From NCBI RefSeq assembly GCF_000002075.1, contig NW_004797825.1, forward strand, positions 123,466 to 187,465: a stretch of DNA of 64,000 nucleotides. Reading direction: 5' to 3'. Under the pieces are notes generated by a model, which was not told the origin of the DNA, did no database searches, and was given only the letters and a program-made list of their open reading frames with translations. The position numbers and the translations under genes were made by a program. Origin of the DNA: Aplysia californica (lineage: Eukaryota; Mollusca; Gastropoda; Aplysiida; Aplysiidae). Positions 13,101-25,300 of the stretch are shown here, piece by piece; the first letter of the stretch is position 1, and every line of letters starts with the position of its first letter.

Positions 13101-16100
13101 CTACTTGAAGTAGAAGATGTTGATAAAGTATTTTGAAAAAAAACAACAACCAAAAAGTGAATCTTGCCCAAGCCCGGCCTTATAGGTCAGGGGTTCTGCC
13201 AACAGAAGCAAGAGCTTACATAAACAAGCAAGTCAGGACACCATTGGTTCTTTCCATCTATTCTTGCACTGTGATATAATCAGAACAAATGTTCTGGTTG
13301 CTATCAGTAAATAGCGCCCATCCTAGTCCCACTTTCCTTTCAATGAACATTCAAGTTCAACAAAATTGAAAATGGGACAAACAACTTTATATTTTAAAAA
13401 ATGTGTTTTTTATAGGAGAGGGTTTTACAGCGCTCGCAGCTGCATAAGGTCATATGAGCGCCAAGGGGTGGGTGTCAACAGAGAAGTCTTTACTGGGAAT
13501 CAGACTTAGACTGCTCACCTCTCTAGCTTCAACAGCACAAGGTCTGCTTCGACTATCAAGGCACCCCGGAAATAGCAGGTCAAAAGAGAGTGACAAACAT
13601 ACAAAAGAAGTATAGGAAAATGACAATAGTAAGGACCAGGAAAGAAAAAGCAGCAGTTCCCTGTTGTAGATCAGGCATTGTTATGAGCGTGATATGAGTC
13701 AGCCCATTTACAATTCTACTATGCTTGAACGAGAAATGTCCCCCCTTTGGGAATGGCCTAAAGACACTACAGTCAGTGGCACTGCCCCGGGGGGGCCAAA
13801 CAACTTTATAGGATGCGAGTTTCACTGTAATGTAAGTAAAATAGTATACATTGATCAGCTTGGGAAAATAGCTTACATGTCAGCAAGAATCATAAGCAGT
13901 CAATTTAAAATAAAAAACAACAACCATAAAAAACACCCTAACCTACCAGCAGATATGTGTTTGTCAAAATGATGATTTTTATACTTCATCCTAATCATCA
14001 CAATTTTCCCATGCCTGTTTCTTTCCATGGCAATATAAAAACACAGATTGAACGCTTCAAAAATCTTTTACCTTCCGAAATGAGCAAGGAAAGCTGCAAT
14101 GTAGTCTTTCCTCTTTTCCAAGCCCTCTGAGATGACTTTAATCTGACATAAAAAGATGACAAGTGAAAAAGATTTTTAAAATTGGGTTAACATTAAACAC
14201 ACAGTCCCTGTGTTAACTTCATAAATAATAAAAAACATGATAATTGATTAAGAAATGATCAATGAAAAGTGACACATGATCTCTAGTATCCAAATACTTA
14301 TTTGCGAATGATGCATGCGGTCTGAGGCACAGTGAAAACGTGATTTATAGTGTTACAACTTATGAGTGAAAAAAGAACAAGAGACAGACTGGCTATAATT
14401 TCAGCGTGTGTGCAGCCACGGCTTGCTTCCCACAGGTGTTTGCTGTTAGGTGGACACCACTGAAACTTAAAAAACAACCTAACAGCGATATAAGTGATGA
14501 GAAATGAACCAGACATTTCAAAGCATTTAAATGTACTACTCGGAAGAAGTGTAACAGTATCAACTTACCTGTTTCTTCAAAAGCTGTTTCATATTGAGAA
14601 AGTATTCCCCTAGAAGAATTCCTGGTTGAAACACAGGTATGCGGAGACTACCAGATCCTCCAAAAGCACTGGAAAAAAATACTCATATTTTTTAGAGATG
14701 GCAATTAAAGGTACATATCCAGGAATAGCATTTGCCTCTTAATGCAAAAGTTCTTTGCCGACGTTACTTTTTAAGCTGTTTCAATAGTACTTCTTTCATT
14801 TCAGGAAATTCACTGTTTTCTTCTGAAAACCTTACTTGGGCTGTGCTTGCCAGAGTTTATGAAAGGAGCAAAAAAAATAAAAATAATGGGGTTCTTATGA
14901 AAAAGAAACAAGCCCGCATTAAAGAGTGATTCAGCATTACAATTTTGCATTTCAGATGATGATTTAAAGATTAGATATTGTCATTATCAGTACTAACATT
15001 TTTAAAGTATCTCATTAATTCTTCAATATTAGCAATTATAAGATTCTTAACAGCAAACACTTTATGATGTTACTGACTTTTCAACGGCAGGTGAAAGATA
15101 CAGCTGTGACTGAATATTGGTGCTCTCAGGGTATGGGAAACATACATGCAGGGCAGCCATATCCACACCTGGGTTTTCCTACATGATAGAAACAGAAGTA
15201 AAAAAATTACTGTATGGATCTTACCAAATGTATAAAATAGCTCATACTTCTATTCATAATTAAACAAAAGAAACACACTGACAGAAATCTTCTGAAGAAG
15301 TTTCAAATAATTTTTATTCTCCTCAAGCAAGATGTAAAGTTCTTCCATGTTAAATCTGGCAAACGTGACACACATGCAACACATGTTCGTTATGAATGAG
15401 GAAAAAGTCAGAAATAGTCAATGAAAGGAAACTGTTATACAATAGAAAACTGATTCAGTCCCCACATATGACTGAACAAAAAACATCCAGATTTGAAAGT
15501 TTGCAAATTGAGTAGGAAACGTTATTGTAAGTACAATAACCAGAACCCCACAAGACTTAACCAGGTAGTAATGCTGGATAGTTTCAAATATCTACATTCC
15601 TCTACTCGGATGATTTGTAAATAACAGCTTGCACTAAAACAATTTATTCCCTCTTTTTAGACAACAAACATCCCTTGTTCCCTCAAATAAAAACATCAGT
15701 CAGAGGTAAAAGACCGAGGCTTCTGATCTGTAACAAAGAAAGATAATAGAAGGTCATTTTTACCATCATCTATCAAAATGCTTCCATCATAACCATCTTG
15801 TACAAGTATACTTACGAACTTAGAGCAAGCATCAAAATAACATTGAGTGTGTATCTAGCTTAAGATTATTATTGTTTATATTGCTGCTCATTTATATTAT
15901 GCATGTGATAGTAAGCCAACGTATGTGTGTGTGTGTGTGTGAGTGTGTGCGTGTGTGTGTGTGTGTGTACACGTGGGGAAACACCAAACCAATGTGCCAG
16001 GATCTGGACAATAAAGATGTATCTTATCTTATATTAAACACATCAAACACCCCCCCCCCCAATAACACTGTGACACTGCAAACAAGCAAATAGGTACAGT

Positions 16101-19100
16101 GGAACTCGGATTCAACGAGGAGTTGGATTCCCGTTTTCTTCTTCTTTAAAATCAATAAAAATAACCTAGATTCAACGAACAGTTAAATCAACAAGCCCAG
16201 ATTCCACAAGGTCACTTCCAGGGTAAACAGCCCCCCGAAGACGTGGCTTCGCTCATTTTTCTCCAATAACAAACTTTATCTATTCCTGGAAACTATCCAT
16301 TGCACCTGCATCGTTAACCATTATTCGCTTAGCCAACTGCATGCGACCAATCAGCGGCCTTCTTTCATACCAACACACGTGTTGTTAGAATGTGCACGTG
16401 TCTACTCTAACGTGTGTCGGGGTCGCATGAGCGGCCTGCACACGTATGACTGTGTGAGCGTGTGTCGGGGGGGGGGGGGGGGGGGGGGGGCACCAGCAGT
16501 CCGGGGGTGGAACGTCCCAGATACAAATGCGTCAGTCCCCCCCAACTGATCATTATTACAAAGATAAGCTAGTCTTGACGTAGATCTACTTGATGAATTG
16601 TGTGCTGGTCTATGGAATCAAAAGTATTCGTATGCTAGGCTCTACACAGCAACATAACTTTTCAGCAAACAATCAAGATGACACATGTGTGCATTTGAAC
16701 GAACCGGTCCTTTTTGTACAGCCAATAATAAGCAGGTATTTCAGGCACCATTTGTCACTTCCCTTTATACATTATATTTCAGTGCCTGTAATTATCTACA
16801 AAAAAACCGTCTTGTTTGCTATAACGAACACTCGCATTCAACGAGATTTTAGATCAGGCCCGCCGACCTCGTTACTACAACAAGAGAAAGACTAGATACT
16901 ACTAGATAGTGTCAATCTCTCCTTCCACCTCCTCACTGTCCCCTCAACTAAGCCCAAAAGTAGAAAAGATCAACTTCATTTTACATGTGCCACTTACCTG
17001 AATGAGATAAGGAGGTAGTTCTGAGAAGTCAACATCGAGTTTGGCTACCACATTTACAGTGCCTAGACCCCTCTGCAAACACAATGAGGAAAACAGCAAC
17101 ATTAATAGAGTACACAACTCAGAAATGTAACACCTTATTACAAACTTACATCGTTAAATATATACTTGACCAAAAAAAGCATCTGTCTAAAGGTAAATAA
17201 TAATTTTTTAAAAACAAGAACAACAAAAACTCTACAAATAGCAATAACTAATATAAAGCCAAAATACTGTTAAGATAAGCAGCAAAATACACTTAACTAA
17301 TCATTATGACTCATTCAGTTCCTGCAAATGACCTTTAACTCTTTATAAAAATAAAAAAAAACAAAAAATAAAACCCTCAATCCCACATCTTATAATAAAA
17401 CTCATTTATTTAATTCATTTTCATTCTCAGGATACAAATCTACGCGGCAAATTAAATAATTGAAAATATCGAACTTTAAAAAATAACTTTAAAGTATCTG
17501 AGATGATCAAAACCATAACAAGGAGGCAGTCATAGCTACTATATAATGCTTTACAACATTATCCACAGAGAAGAATAATACCTCTGCTCTGTTGACAATT
17601 ATCTGCATTGCCTCTACATTTTGTGACATCAGAGAAGTAAAATGCCTCTGAAGTGTTTTGTTTTGGCCCACTCTTTCAAGCTGGTATTCCTTGTACAGTT
17701 CCAACAGTTCTGATATAAGAGCAGCAAGACTTTCCTTGTTTCTCCAGTCCCAGCACACAAGGCTCTGTCAAACAGATGAACATGAAACAGATTACAAAAG
17801 ACCATACTGGGAAATCCAATATCCTTAAATGAGGCTCTGAATATAACCTAAAAAGAACACAGACCTGTCAAATGTCTTAAATAAGCCCCGAATTAATATA
17901 AACCTAAAGAACAAAACAAAAACCCCCAACTATTATTACTCCCAGGAAACCCATCCTGTCAAGCAGATCTTGCTCGGCCATAGTACTCAGTGTTAACATC
18001 TTTTACATTTGTTTCAATCACAAGGACAAGTCATAAACATTTTAGTCATCTGAAGTATTAAGTCAAAGTACAGAAACTTCAACCAAATCAAATGCTTACA
18101 TTTATACGCTCCATTGGGGGATGAAAATTGTCATCATCAGCATCAAATATGATGTCAGGTGGCTCTTTCACATTTGTTACATCAAATATTATTTCCCCTG
18201 TGGAAAAATAAAGTAACCTGATCAAAGACTGATTCTTGAATATTGCTGAAAACAACTCACACACGAGTCAAAACACTGTATGATTAAAATAACTAAGTTA
18301 TTCAATCAGATATATATTCAAAGCACGATATTCTTAACACTTTGTGGTCATTTGGCGCAATAATGCGATGGTGAAAATGATCCATTCCGCGTTCTGTGCC
18401 AGGCCCGAAAAGTTCGATGCAGTCACTCTCCTGGCTGGGTGACCAGATGGGGTATTTTGTACTGCTGGTTAACACTTTGCTGCCTCATTTCGCCGATTGG
18501 CGATGTTTACCACCCAATTTCTTTCGATTTTCGCCAAAACATGATGGCAAAGTTTTAAGTGACATCTAAGTGTTAAAATACAGACTCAAAAAAGACAATA
18601 AAGTAAGTCCTACCAAAAGCATTTGTAAACTTTTTATTTCATTAACTGACGTACACAGGCAAAAATGCAAGAAAACAACCGTTGCAATCCTTAAAAACCA
18701 TAATATAAATCGTCAAAATATTAAATTTTCTTACAAAGAGAAAGCTTTTAGGATTTATCAATCCGTGCATCAATAAGAGTTACTCACATGTCAGAACCTG
18801 ATTAGCATATGGGATCCGGAGCTTGAACCTGTCATATTTTGTCTCATTTTTTCTGACTGACGTCAGAACCCTTTAGATGAAAAGACCAAAAATCGAAAGT
18901 TGTTAATTATCCTGCAAATCTTCACTAGACTATCTATTTATTCACATACTAAGAAGCAATTAAGTTTATTCAGTGTTTAAGGCCATTGGCCCACATCACA
19001 ACACATCAAATACTTATTTGTTAATTAAGTAAAGTTTCTATAATAGTACAGCACATACTAAGGAAGGATCTTTAAAAAAAAGTATGGTTCATGACCATAA

Positions 19101-20732
19101 CTACAGATTTTGAGGCTCCATGTAAGAGCAGCAATCATTCTCGTAATAATAATAATAGATAGCAAGTAAGTTTATTCAGTGTTTAAGGCCATTGGCCCAC
19201 ATCACAACACATCAAATACTTATTTGTTAATTAAGTAAAGTTTCCATAATAGTACAGCACATACTAAGAAAAGATCTTTTAAAAAAAGTATGGTTTATGA
19301 CCACAACTACAGATTTTGAGGCTCCATGTAAGAGCAGCAATCATTCTCGTAATAATAATAATAGATAGCATTTGTATAGCGCAAATCCCACCTCAACAGC
19401 AAGCTCTATGCGCTTCACAATCTATACTATTACCCCGGCAGACCTGAGAGCATTTTGAAACAAATTCAACTTCCTGGGAAGCATATAGTGCAAGCAGCCA
19501 TTTATAGGCGCTAAAACACTAACATAATGACAAGATACAGAGGATCCCCACAAATCAAACACTGCGGACGATGATTGTTGACAGCGTGGAGTTGAGAAAG
19601 CCATGTCTGCCAAAAATTTCACGTTTTGAAAGATTTTGTCATCTATATCTTTCAGTAATTAAAATTTTAGCAGCAGGCTGTATACATTGCGCTTTCTTTT
19701 TAACATTGTCAGTTTACTCAATGTTCCGAACAGTCACACAGAGTAGACAAAAGAGTTATAAGCCTAGATGTTGAGAAAAGACAAAGAAAGCCCATTGCTA
19801 ATGATGTGAAACACACCACAAGCTGTTATGTGTTGAGGCTGTGTTAACGAGCTTCAGCAGAGACACTAGTCCAACGTCAACCTAAGGACTTTCGAAGAAA
19901 GGAACGATTATCTGGAAAGGAAAGACGTCGCCATAATCAGACAGCCACCGAAATAATCAGTATGGATACCTTGCGGGCTTTGGTGCTGGGGGAAATGAGC
20001 ACTTATGGACCTGTCCGATGTGCAATGACGTTGTTGCCCAGGACAGGTAATACAGGTAATACAACCTAAGGTGGCACGACAGACTACATTCACTATCACC
20101 TGGATTATTTGCAGCAGTGTGTAGGTTTTATGATGTGTGTGATACTTGTCGGAAAACAGTACATTGGCAGTGCCTCTCTCTGGCCCACATCGACACCGTA
20201 CATTCTCGTGTCTTTTTCTTCTTGAAGTGTGCATGACTTAATGATTTGCATTGCTAGAGGTTTGCTAGTGAAGATTCAGATGACATAACTCTTATTAAAA
20301 AATTCCACTTTCAAAGAAATGGAAGCATTTAGACTTATTGATAGTTCTCTTATAAAGACGAAGAATAAAAAAACAAACAACCCCCCCTCCTCAAAACCCC
20401 CCAGGGTTTCTATTTTCTTTCAGTTTCAGCTGTTGCTGGATTAACCTTGCTTGGGTAAAACTGTATACAACAGCCATTACAACAGGCTTTAAAAATTAAG
20501 CAATTATTATTTGAATGTAGAAGATGGAAAGAAAGTGAAATAACATTAAAAAAGCAATAACTAAATTGTACAGTGGAATACAATTATTTAAAAGTTACCC
20601 AGAAAACGGGTTGGTTATTTCCAGGAAATCTCCAGTGAGCGTTATTTTGCTGTTGTCCTGAAGCAAGCATTCAAGATATGGCTGAATTCTGGGGTCAAAG
20701 GACTGAAGTAAATCAAATCCTGTTGTAACCAT
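10164..20732 (-). CDS. BABAM2: BABAM2/BRE, BRISC and BRCA1-A complex subunit (10 coding exons)
   Basis: Scaffold subunit of the nuclear BRCA1-A and cytoplasmic BRISC complexes, which hold the K63-specific deubiquitinase BRCC36. Coding exons on the minus strand: 20732-20599, 18870-18788, 18197-18100, 17764-17582, 17072-16998, 15178-15078, 14668-14569, 14142-14072, 10986-10904, 10336-10164. All have AG/GT borders and agreeing phases and sum to 1101 nt (366 aa; human about 383). Stretches matching remembered human BRE include DRFKLRIPYANQVLTWEIIF, ENPGVDMAALHV, KRKDYIAAFLAHFGR, VLEYDAQHFSKIVLLLEW and SVYHYQN with FPYSPRWSGMEMARRA. The start is the ATG of MVTTGFDLLQ; a 3' splice site at 20762-20763 lies just upstream, so a 5' UTR exon is expected further right. 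The C-terminus (RSAAICF) is about 20 residues shorter than human; a possible donor (CAG/GTCTGC) just before it could lead to a further 3' exon that I could not find. Confidence 0.93.
11481..12380. mobile_element. hAT-like non-autonomous element with perfect 8-bp target duplication
   Basis: Terminal inverted repeats TAGAGCTGTGC and GCACAGCTCTA are flanked by the identical octamer TTGTACAG (11473-11480 and 12381-12388). TTCGAA-type motifs cluster near both ends. About 11563-11890 is an internal array of five units of about 61 bp. No transposase frame is seen. Confidence 0.85.
11563..11890. repeat. 61-bp tandem repeat inside the hAT element
   Basis: Units share TTTTTTCTTATATAAGATAAG, CCCAGATCTAACTTCCGCAA and TTCGAAGCGCCGTCGAAT. 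The second, third and fifth units are nearly identical, while the first and fourth are more diverged. Confidence 0.85.
13420..13790 (-). mobile_element. SINE, family with GCGCTCATATGACCTTATGC tail
   Basis: In minus orientation it ends with the shared 3' block (reverse complement of TTTTACAGCGCTCGCA and AAGGTCATATGAGCGCC). It is closely related along its length to the plus-strand copy at 34510-34905 (shared CCCGGAAATAGCAGGTCA, CAGTGGCACTGCC). Confidence 0.7.
16095..16885. mobile_element. pogo/Tigger-like non-autonomous element (copy 2)
   Basis: Begins TACAGTGGAACTCGGATTCA and ends in a degraded form after TTCAACGAGATTTTAGATC. It shares ATCAATAAAAATAAC and GGTCTATGGAATCAAA with the copies at 11476 and 21100. 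Contains a run of more than 20 G at about 16468-16490. Confidence 0.6.
18334..18576. mobile_element. piggyBac-like MITE
   Basis: Bounded by TTAA on both sides. The ends TTAACACTTTG and (reverse complement) TTAACACTTAG are short inverted repeats, and a second internal TTAACACTTTG occurs at about 18471. Length 243 bp, in a BABAM2 intron. Confidence 0.55.
18961..19370. repeat. 206-bp direct tandem duplication
   Basis: TAAGTTTATTCAGTGTTTAA and the following sequence to AATAATAATAATAGATAGCA occur twice, starting at 18961 and 19167, with only a handful of differences. It is therefore recent. The second copy runs into TTTGTATAGCGCAAATCCC, which looks like the reverse complement of a CR1/L2-type 3' end (19344-19440). 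Confidence 0.9.
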
Positions 20733-20763
20733 CTTTTGAAGCTTGGTGCGATACCTGCAATCT
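20599..20763 (-). other. BABAM2: BABAM2 first coding exon with upstream splice acceptor
   Basis: On the minus strand the sequence reads TTGCAG/ATTGCAG/GTATC, then in-frame codons, then ATGGTTACAACAGG. Two alternative AG acceptors (exon starting at 20761 or 20754) sit 20-30 nt before the ATG, so translation starts inside the second or a later transcript exon. The encoded peptide, MVTTGFDLLQSFDPRIQPYL and onward to ITNPFSG, corresponds in position to the divergent N-terminus of vertebrate BRE. The exon ends at phase 2 with a GG/GTAACT donor. Confidence 0.75.
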
Positions 20764-21099
20764 GCAATTAAAGAAACAAATTATAGCAAATACAGTTTTT
20801 ATCTGGAAATCTTTTCACTTCCCACTCACTACCAAAGTATAATCACTGAGTCATCTGACTAGTAACATCTCTGTTCCTTCATTTTATTTGATTTGTAGTT
20901 GATCTCTTGAAAGACGCTCAATTTACTTTTTATACATTTTCCACAAGAAATGAAAAACAGCATAGCTTATCATGTGGCAGGTCCAAGGTAGTAATTTTTA
21001 CAGGTGTTCCATTTGTTATAAAGTTATAAAATGAATCCTATATGAAAAACACCAGGGAGGGGACCTTTCATCCCAAACAGATGTCACTGAAGTTTACAT

Positions 21100-21765
21100 T
21101 ACAGTGAAACTCGGATTCAAAATTAAATGAAAGGAGACAGATTCCCCATTTTTTAATTGATTAAAATCAACAAAATAACTAAGATCCAACAAACACATGA
21201 GCCAGTTAACTCAAATTCAACTAAGCCAATTGCCAGGCAAACAGCCTCTGCTGATGTGGCTTCATGCATTTTTCTCCCACAACAAAAGCTAATCTGCTCA
21301 GTTCCAAGGGACCATCAATCGCACCCACACTGAGGACCTCCACACGCTTTACCTATTGTGCACATCTACCTTATGAACAAATCAGAAACCTTCTTCTTTC
21401 ACACCAGTACATGCATTGTCGACACATGCGTTGTTGACACATGCGTTGTTGACACATGCGTAAGACATGACCTCTTAGTGCGTGCCAGGATTAGGAGAGG
21501 TCGAATGCGTGTGTGGTTGTTATTGTGTGTGTCTACGGGGATAGGCACAAGCATTCCAGGTGTGGAACATCAGCTGGGACGTAGGTCATACACGTCACAC
21601 TTATATTATACCCCCCCTCCCCCCAACTACAAACAACGATAGTATTGATAGATATAGAACTACGCAATAAATTGTGAGCTGATCTCTGGAAACAAAGCAT
21701 TGCCGTATACTGCACCCTACACTGCAATGCAACTTATTGTTCACATTGCTATAACAAAACTAGTA
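21100..21765. mobile_element. pogo/Tigger-like non-autonomous element (copy 3)
   Basis: Starts TACAGTGAAACTCGGATTCA and shares ATCAACAAAATAACTAAGAT and GAGCTGATCTCTGGAA with the 16095 copy. It contains three short units of TGCGTTGTTGACACA near 21425. The right end is decayed. Confidence 0.55.
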
Positions 21766-21785
21766 GTCTATTAAGTTACAAGTTT

Positions 21786-22315
21786 TTAACTCTTCATCTC
21801 CGGGGGGGGGGGGGGGGGGGGGGGGCGCTAAACCCACTATGCCAGGGCCCTCTTTTAGTAAGAAATTTAAATGTGACATGTGTCACTAAATTGGTTATTT
21901 ACTCTTTATCCTCGGCAAGCCGCTCCCAGAACTGCTGTGCCGGTGAGCCGCGGCTCAGGCCATTCCTTTACGACGACTTTGACATCAAATTACTTTTCAG
22001 CAATTGCCGAACACAGGTTTCTTTTACTGGAAGTTTATTCATTAGATGAAGTACTATCATACTAGGTTCGCTAGTTTCGATTTAATGATCCATTTAGTGA
22101 CGTTTTCGTCATTTTTAGATTTAATACCAAAAAAGGGCCCCGTCATAGTGGGAGATCATAAAGAGTTAAATCAAATCAAGTGAACCTATTAAATTTTGGT
22201 AGTTCTTCATCCAATGAATGAACTTCTAGTAAAAGAAACCTTGCCGAAAAGTAACTTAATGTTGAAGTGGTCCTAAAGGAATGTGCCCGAGCTGCTGCCA
22301 GTGACTCACTACCAC
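21786..22315. repeat. TTAA-bounded MITE overlapping a 120-bp inverted repeat
   Basis: TTAACTCTTCATCTCC (21786) and AGAGTTAA (ending 22169) form piggyBac-like ends of a 384-bp unit. Separately, about 21935-22060 is the reverse complement of about 22195-22315 (shared GAATGAACTTCTAGTAAAAG, AAGTAACTTAATG, CTAAAGGAATG), with one arm inside the unit and the other outside. The relation of the two structures is unclear. Confidence 0.5.
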
Positions 22316-22319
22316 AGCG

Positions 22320-25300
22320 GTTCAGATCGTTTGCCACTCTGAGAGGTATAAGGAAATCAGCTAAATTTGAGGAAAATTTGAAGGAGGAAAATTTGAAGCA
22401 GCTATCAAGCCAAGGATAAGAGAAATATACTCAAGAAATTGACGTCAGGCCAGAAATTTTTTTTCATATCTAGGTCTGCACTGCCATAAAAAAAGGAAAA
22501 CTAAAAACAAGAGAGAGAGAGTCAGAGTGAGTACAACAGACGAAGAAGTAGAGATCTAGTACAGTAAACAGTTTTAACCGATAAACTAGACATCACCAGA
22601 AAAGGTTGTCATTATTCACCCCCCCCCCCACTCCCCCCGTTGGGAATAAGATTTTCTCTTATTCCCACCCCCTGAGGGGATTAAAAAATATTACTTCACT
22701 TAGGTGTGTGTGTTTTTTTGCGCATTAGTTTTACTTTGATTCATATTTTTGGCCTTTTTCTTTGCTTTCAATTATAATAATTACCACAAGTGAAACTTTT
22801 TTTAAAAGAATACCATAACAAGACTATACTTTCCACATAGTGCTCAGTGAAACAAGAACTATGAAAAAAGAATTATCAAAATCCATCAACAAACACATGA
22901 GATATGATGTTTCAATATTTGTTGCACTTGTAAAAATCGTGACATGTGCGCAACTGGCTCACAACGCTGTTTCAAGGTCACACAACGTGAAAACCGGTCT
23001 TGAAAATAAAAAATGTTTTACATATATCATATTCTTAGAGAAAAACACACAAACTTAGCGTAAAAGAAATTAACATATAATTCATGTAGCTATTGTAGTG
23101 ATTATGGTAGTTCAAAACTGAAAGAAAACAGAAAAATGAAGTTTAAAAATGGATGCCAATGGCTTGGTACCCCATTTTCCAAGATACAAAAAATAAACAT
23201 TTAAGGCTGGATAGCTATCAAAATGCAAATCTCATAAGATATACATACTGAGACTTTACTCAATTTTTTTAAAGGGTTAAAATTTAAATACAAGAGAGAT
23301 ATAATTGTATCCAAGGGGTAAGCTGGCCAAAAATGCCTAGGGGAAGAAGCCAATGACAAAATTGCAGCTTGAGGCCATTTTTTAGTAAGTCATAAAAAAT
23401 CAACTAATTATGCTAGACAGATGTGAAATATACCACTGGAAAGCTCATTCAAAGCTCTATCTGGAAAAAAGTAGTAGTAACTGTATGGCATGACTGGGTA
23501 CTAAAGGCTGTTACAAAAGGGTAGGCAACAATTCTGAAAATTATCGTCGCTCAACAAAACATCGGACTTTTCAAAATTTCATTAGAAACCACAAAAAAGC
23601 TACTGGATAGCTCTCATTACAAGATGTGATAAAAGTAGTAGCAGCTAGTTTGAGTACTTAATGACAGTTACAAAAAAAGTAACTTAAAGTAATATATGAC
23701 GTTCCGCTAAACATCAGCTGAATTTGCAAAGATACAAAAACAAAATCAACCAAAAAAGTCAGAGAGAGGTGAATAGATCTATACCACTGGAAAGCTCATT
23801 ATAAGTTCTGTGTAATAAGAAATGAATAAAAGTACATGTAACTGTAAAGTACTTTTGATATTAAGGACACTAAGTGAGGAGATTGCTACTGATGATGCAG
23901 AGTCCACATTAGAGCAGGCAGCTGATATCAATTTGTGTCAGCTGACTAATTTGAGTGAGTCTGAGTTAGTTATCTGCCCCAATAATACATCTTGATGTTT
24001 TATTTGATCATCTTTTGAATTTAACGAAAGATGCAGTTGAGAGATCAGTCTCAGTATTTCCAGTTGTTACCGTTGGAAGACACTATTTAAAAAAAAAGCT
24101 TTCAAGGTATACCTGAAGTGCTACATGCAATATTCACTTTAACTTGATTTTAAAAAATTTTGTTACAATTATTTGCAATGGTTTTAGTGCTCTGCACCTA
24201 AAAATATGACAGCCTGACCCTCAAAAGCAAGCAACGTAATGTATAGATATCTAAGAGCAAGAGTGAAAGTAAAAATCTCGAGATCTAGATCTAGATATCT
24301 AAGTTTCGTATTAAATTTATTTTCACATATTTTGTATATGTTGGGAGGACAAAGTAGAACTGTCATATTCATGATTATTGTAACAGAACCCATTGACGCT
24401 TAACGGTAACGCAACAGAGGGTGAACACGTATATTTATACATAATTTAAAAAATAAAGAAGTAGTCTGCAATGCCGTAGTTATAGCCCAAGATTTTTGAC
24501 AGAACGAGATTATAGGATCAGGTCTAGATCTAGGCCCAATCCGTTCATAATACATTTATGGTTCATATTTTTATGAATAAAAACACCTTTGGCCAACTTG
24601 TTATGAAAAGTAGTTGCAGTGAGGTTAAAAAACCTAAAATTTAAAAAAAAGATAAAGTTGAAAATGTGCGAAACCGGAAGCAACATTACTACTTTCTGTT
24701 CTGATGGATAGAGATCTAGATCATTTGGCTGTTCCGTCAGTGTGTATTGACTCCCGTGAAATGACCAGTTGCTTAAGTACTAATAAATTTTTTTTCTCTA
24801 AAAAACCTGAAGCATGATCTATCTTCAACAACTAAAACGTTGAATTACTTATCAATGAGATTGAACAAATCACACGATAGGTTGGCAGATTAGTTGTTAT
24901 CGTATTCCCATTGTAATCCGCCTGCTTGCCGGTCGGTGTGTCGAGTGCCTCGACAGCTGCTTCTTCAGCCATTGTAACAGAAAGCGAGTTTCCCCGACAC
25001 ACGCATCCACAGTTTGAAGTCCAGTAGCAGTACCACGATAACAACTAGTTCAACAGTACTTGCTTGAATAAAACAAATATATTGTGAACTAACTTTACAT
25101 GTAAAGCACATCTAAAAAAAAGTTCGGAATACTGAGATTTTATCGAAACTTCTCACAACATTGTCTTTCCACTTCAAATTTTACCCATTTTGTCAACAAA
25201 ATCCTGGCCTGCCTAGTATGGGGGTAAAGGTCAGCTTTTGACCTTTATAACAGTGCAGCAGTTATTTCTGTACGCACTATCGCGACTGAGCAGTTTGTGA

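Noticed and set aside
22840-23058. 72-codon plus-strand ORF
   Set aside because: No recognisable family, no splice context, and AT-rich composition like the surrounding sequence.
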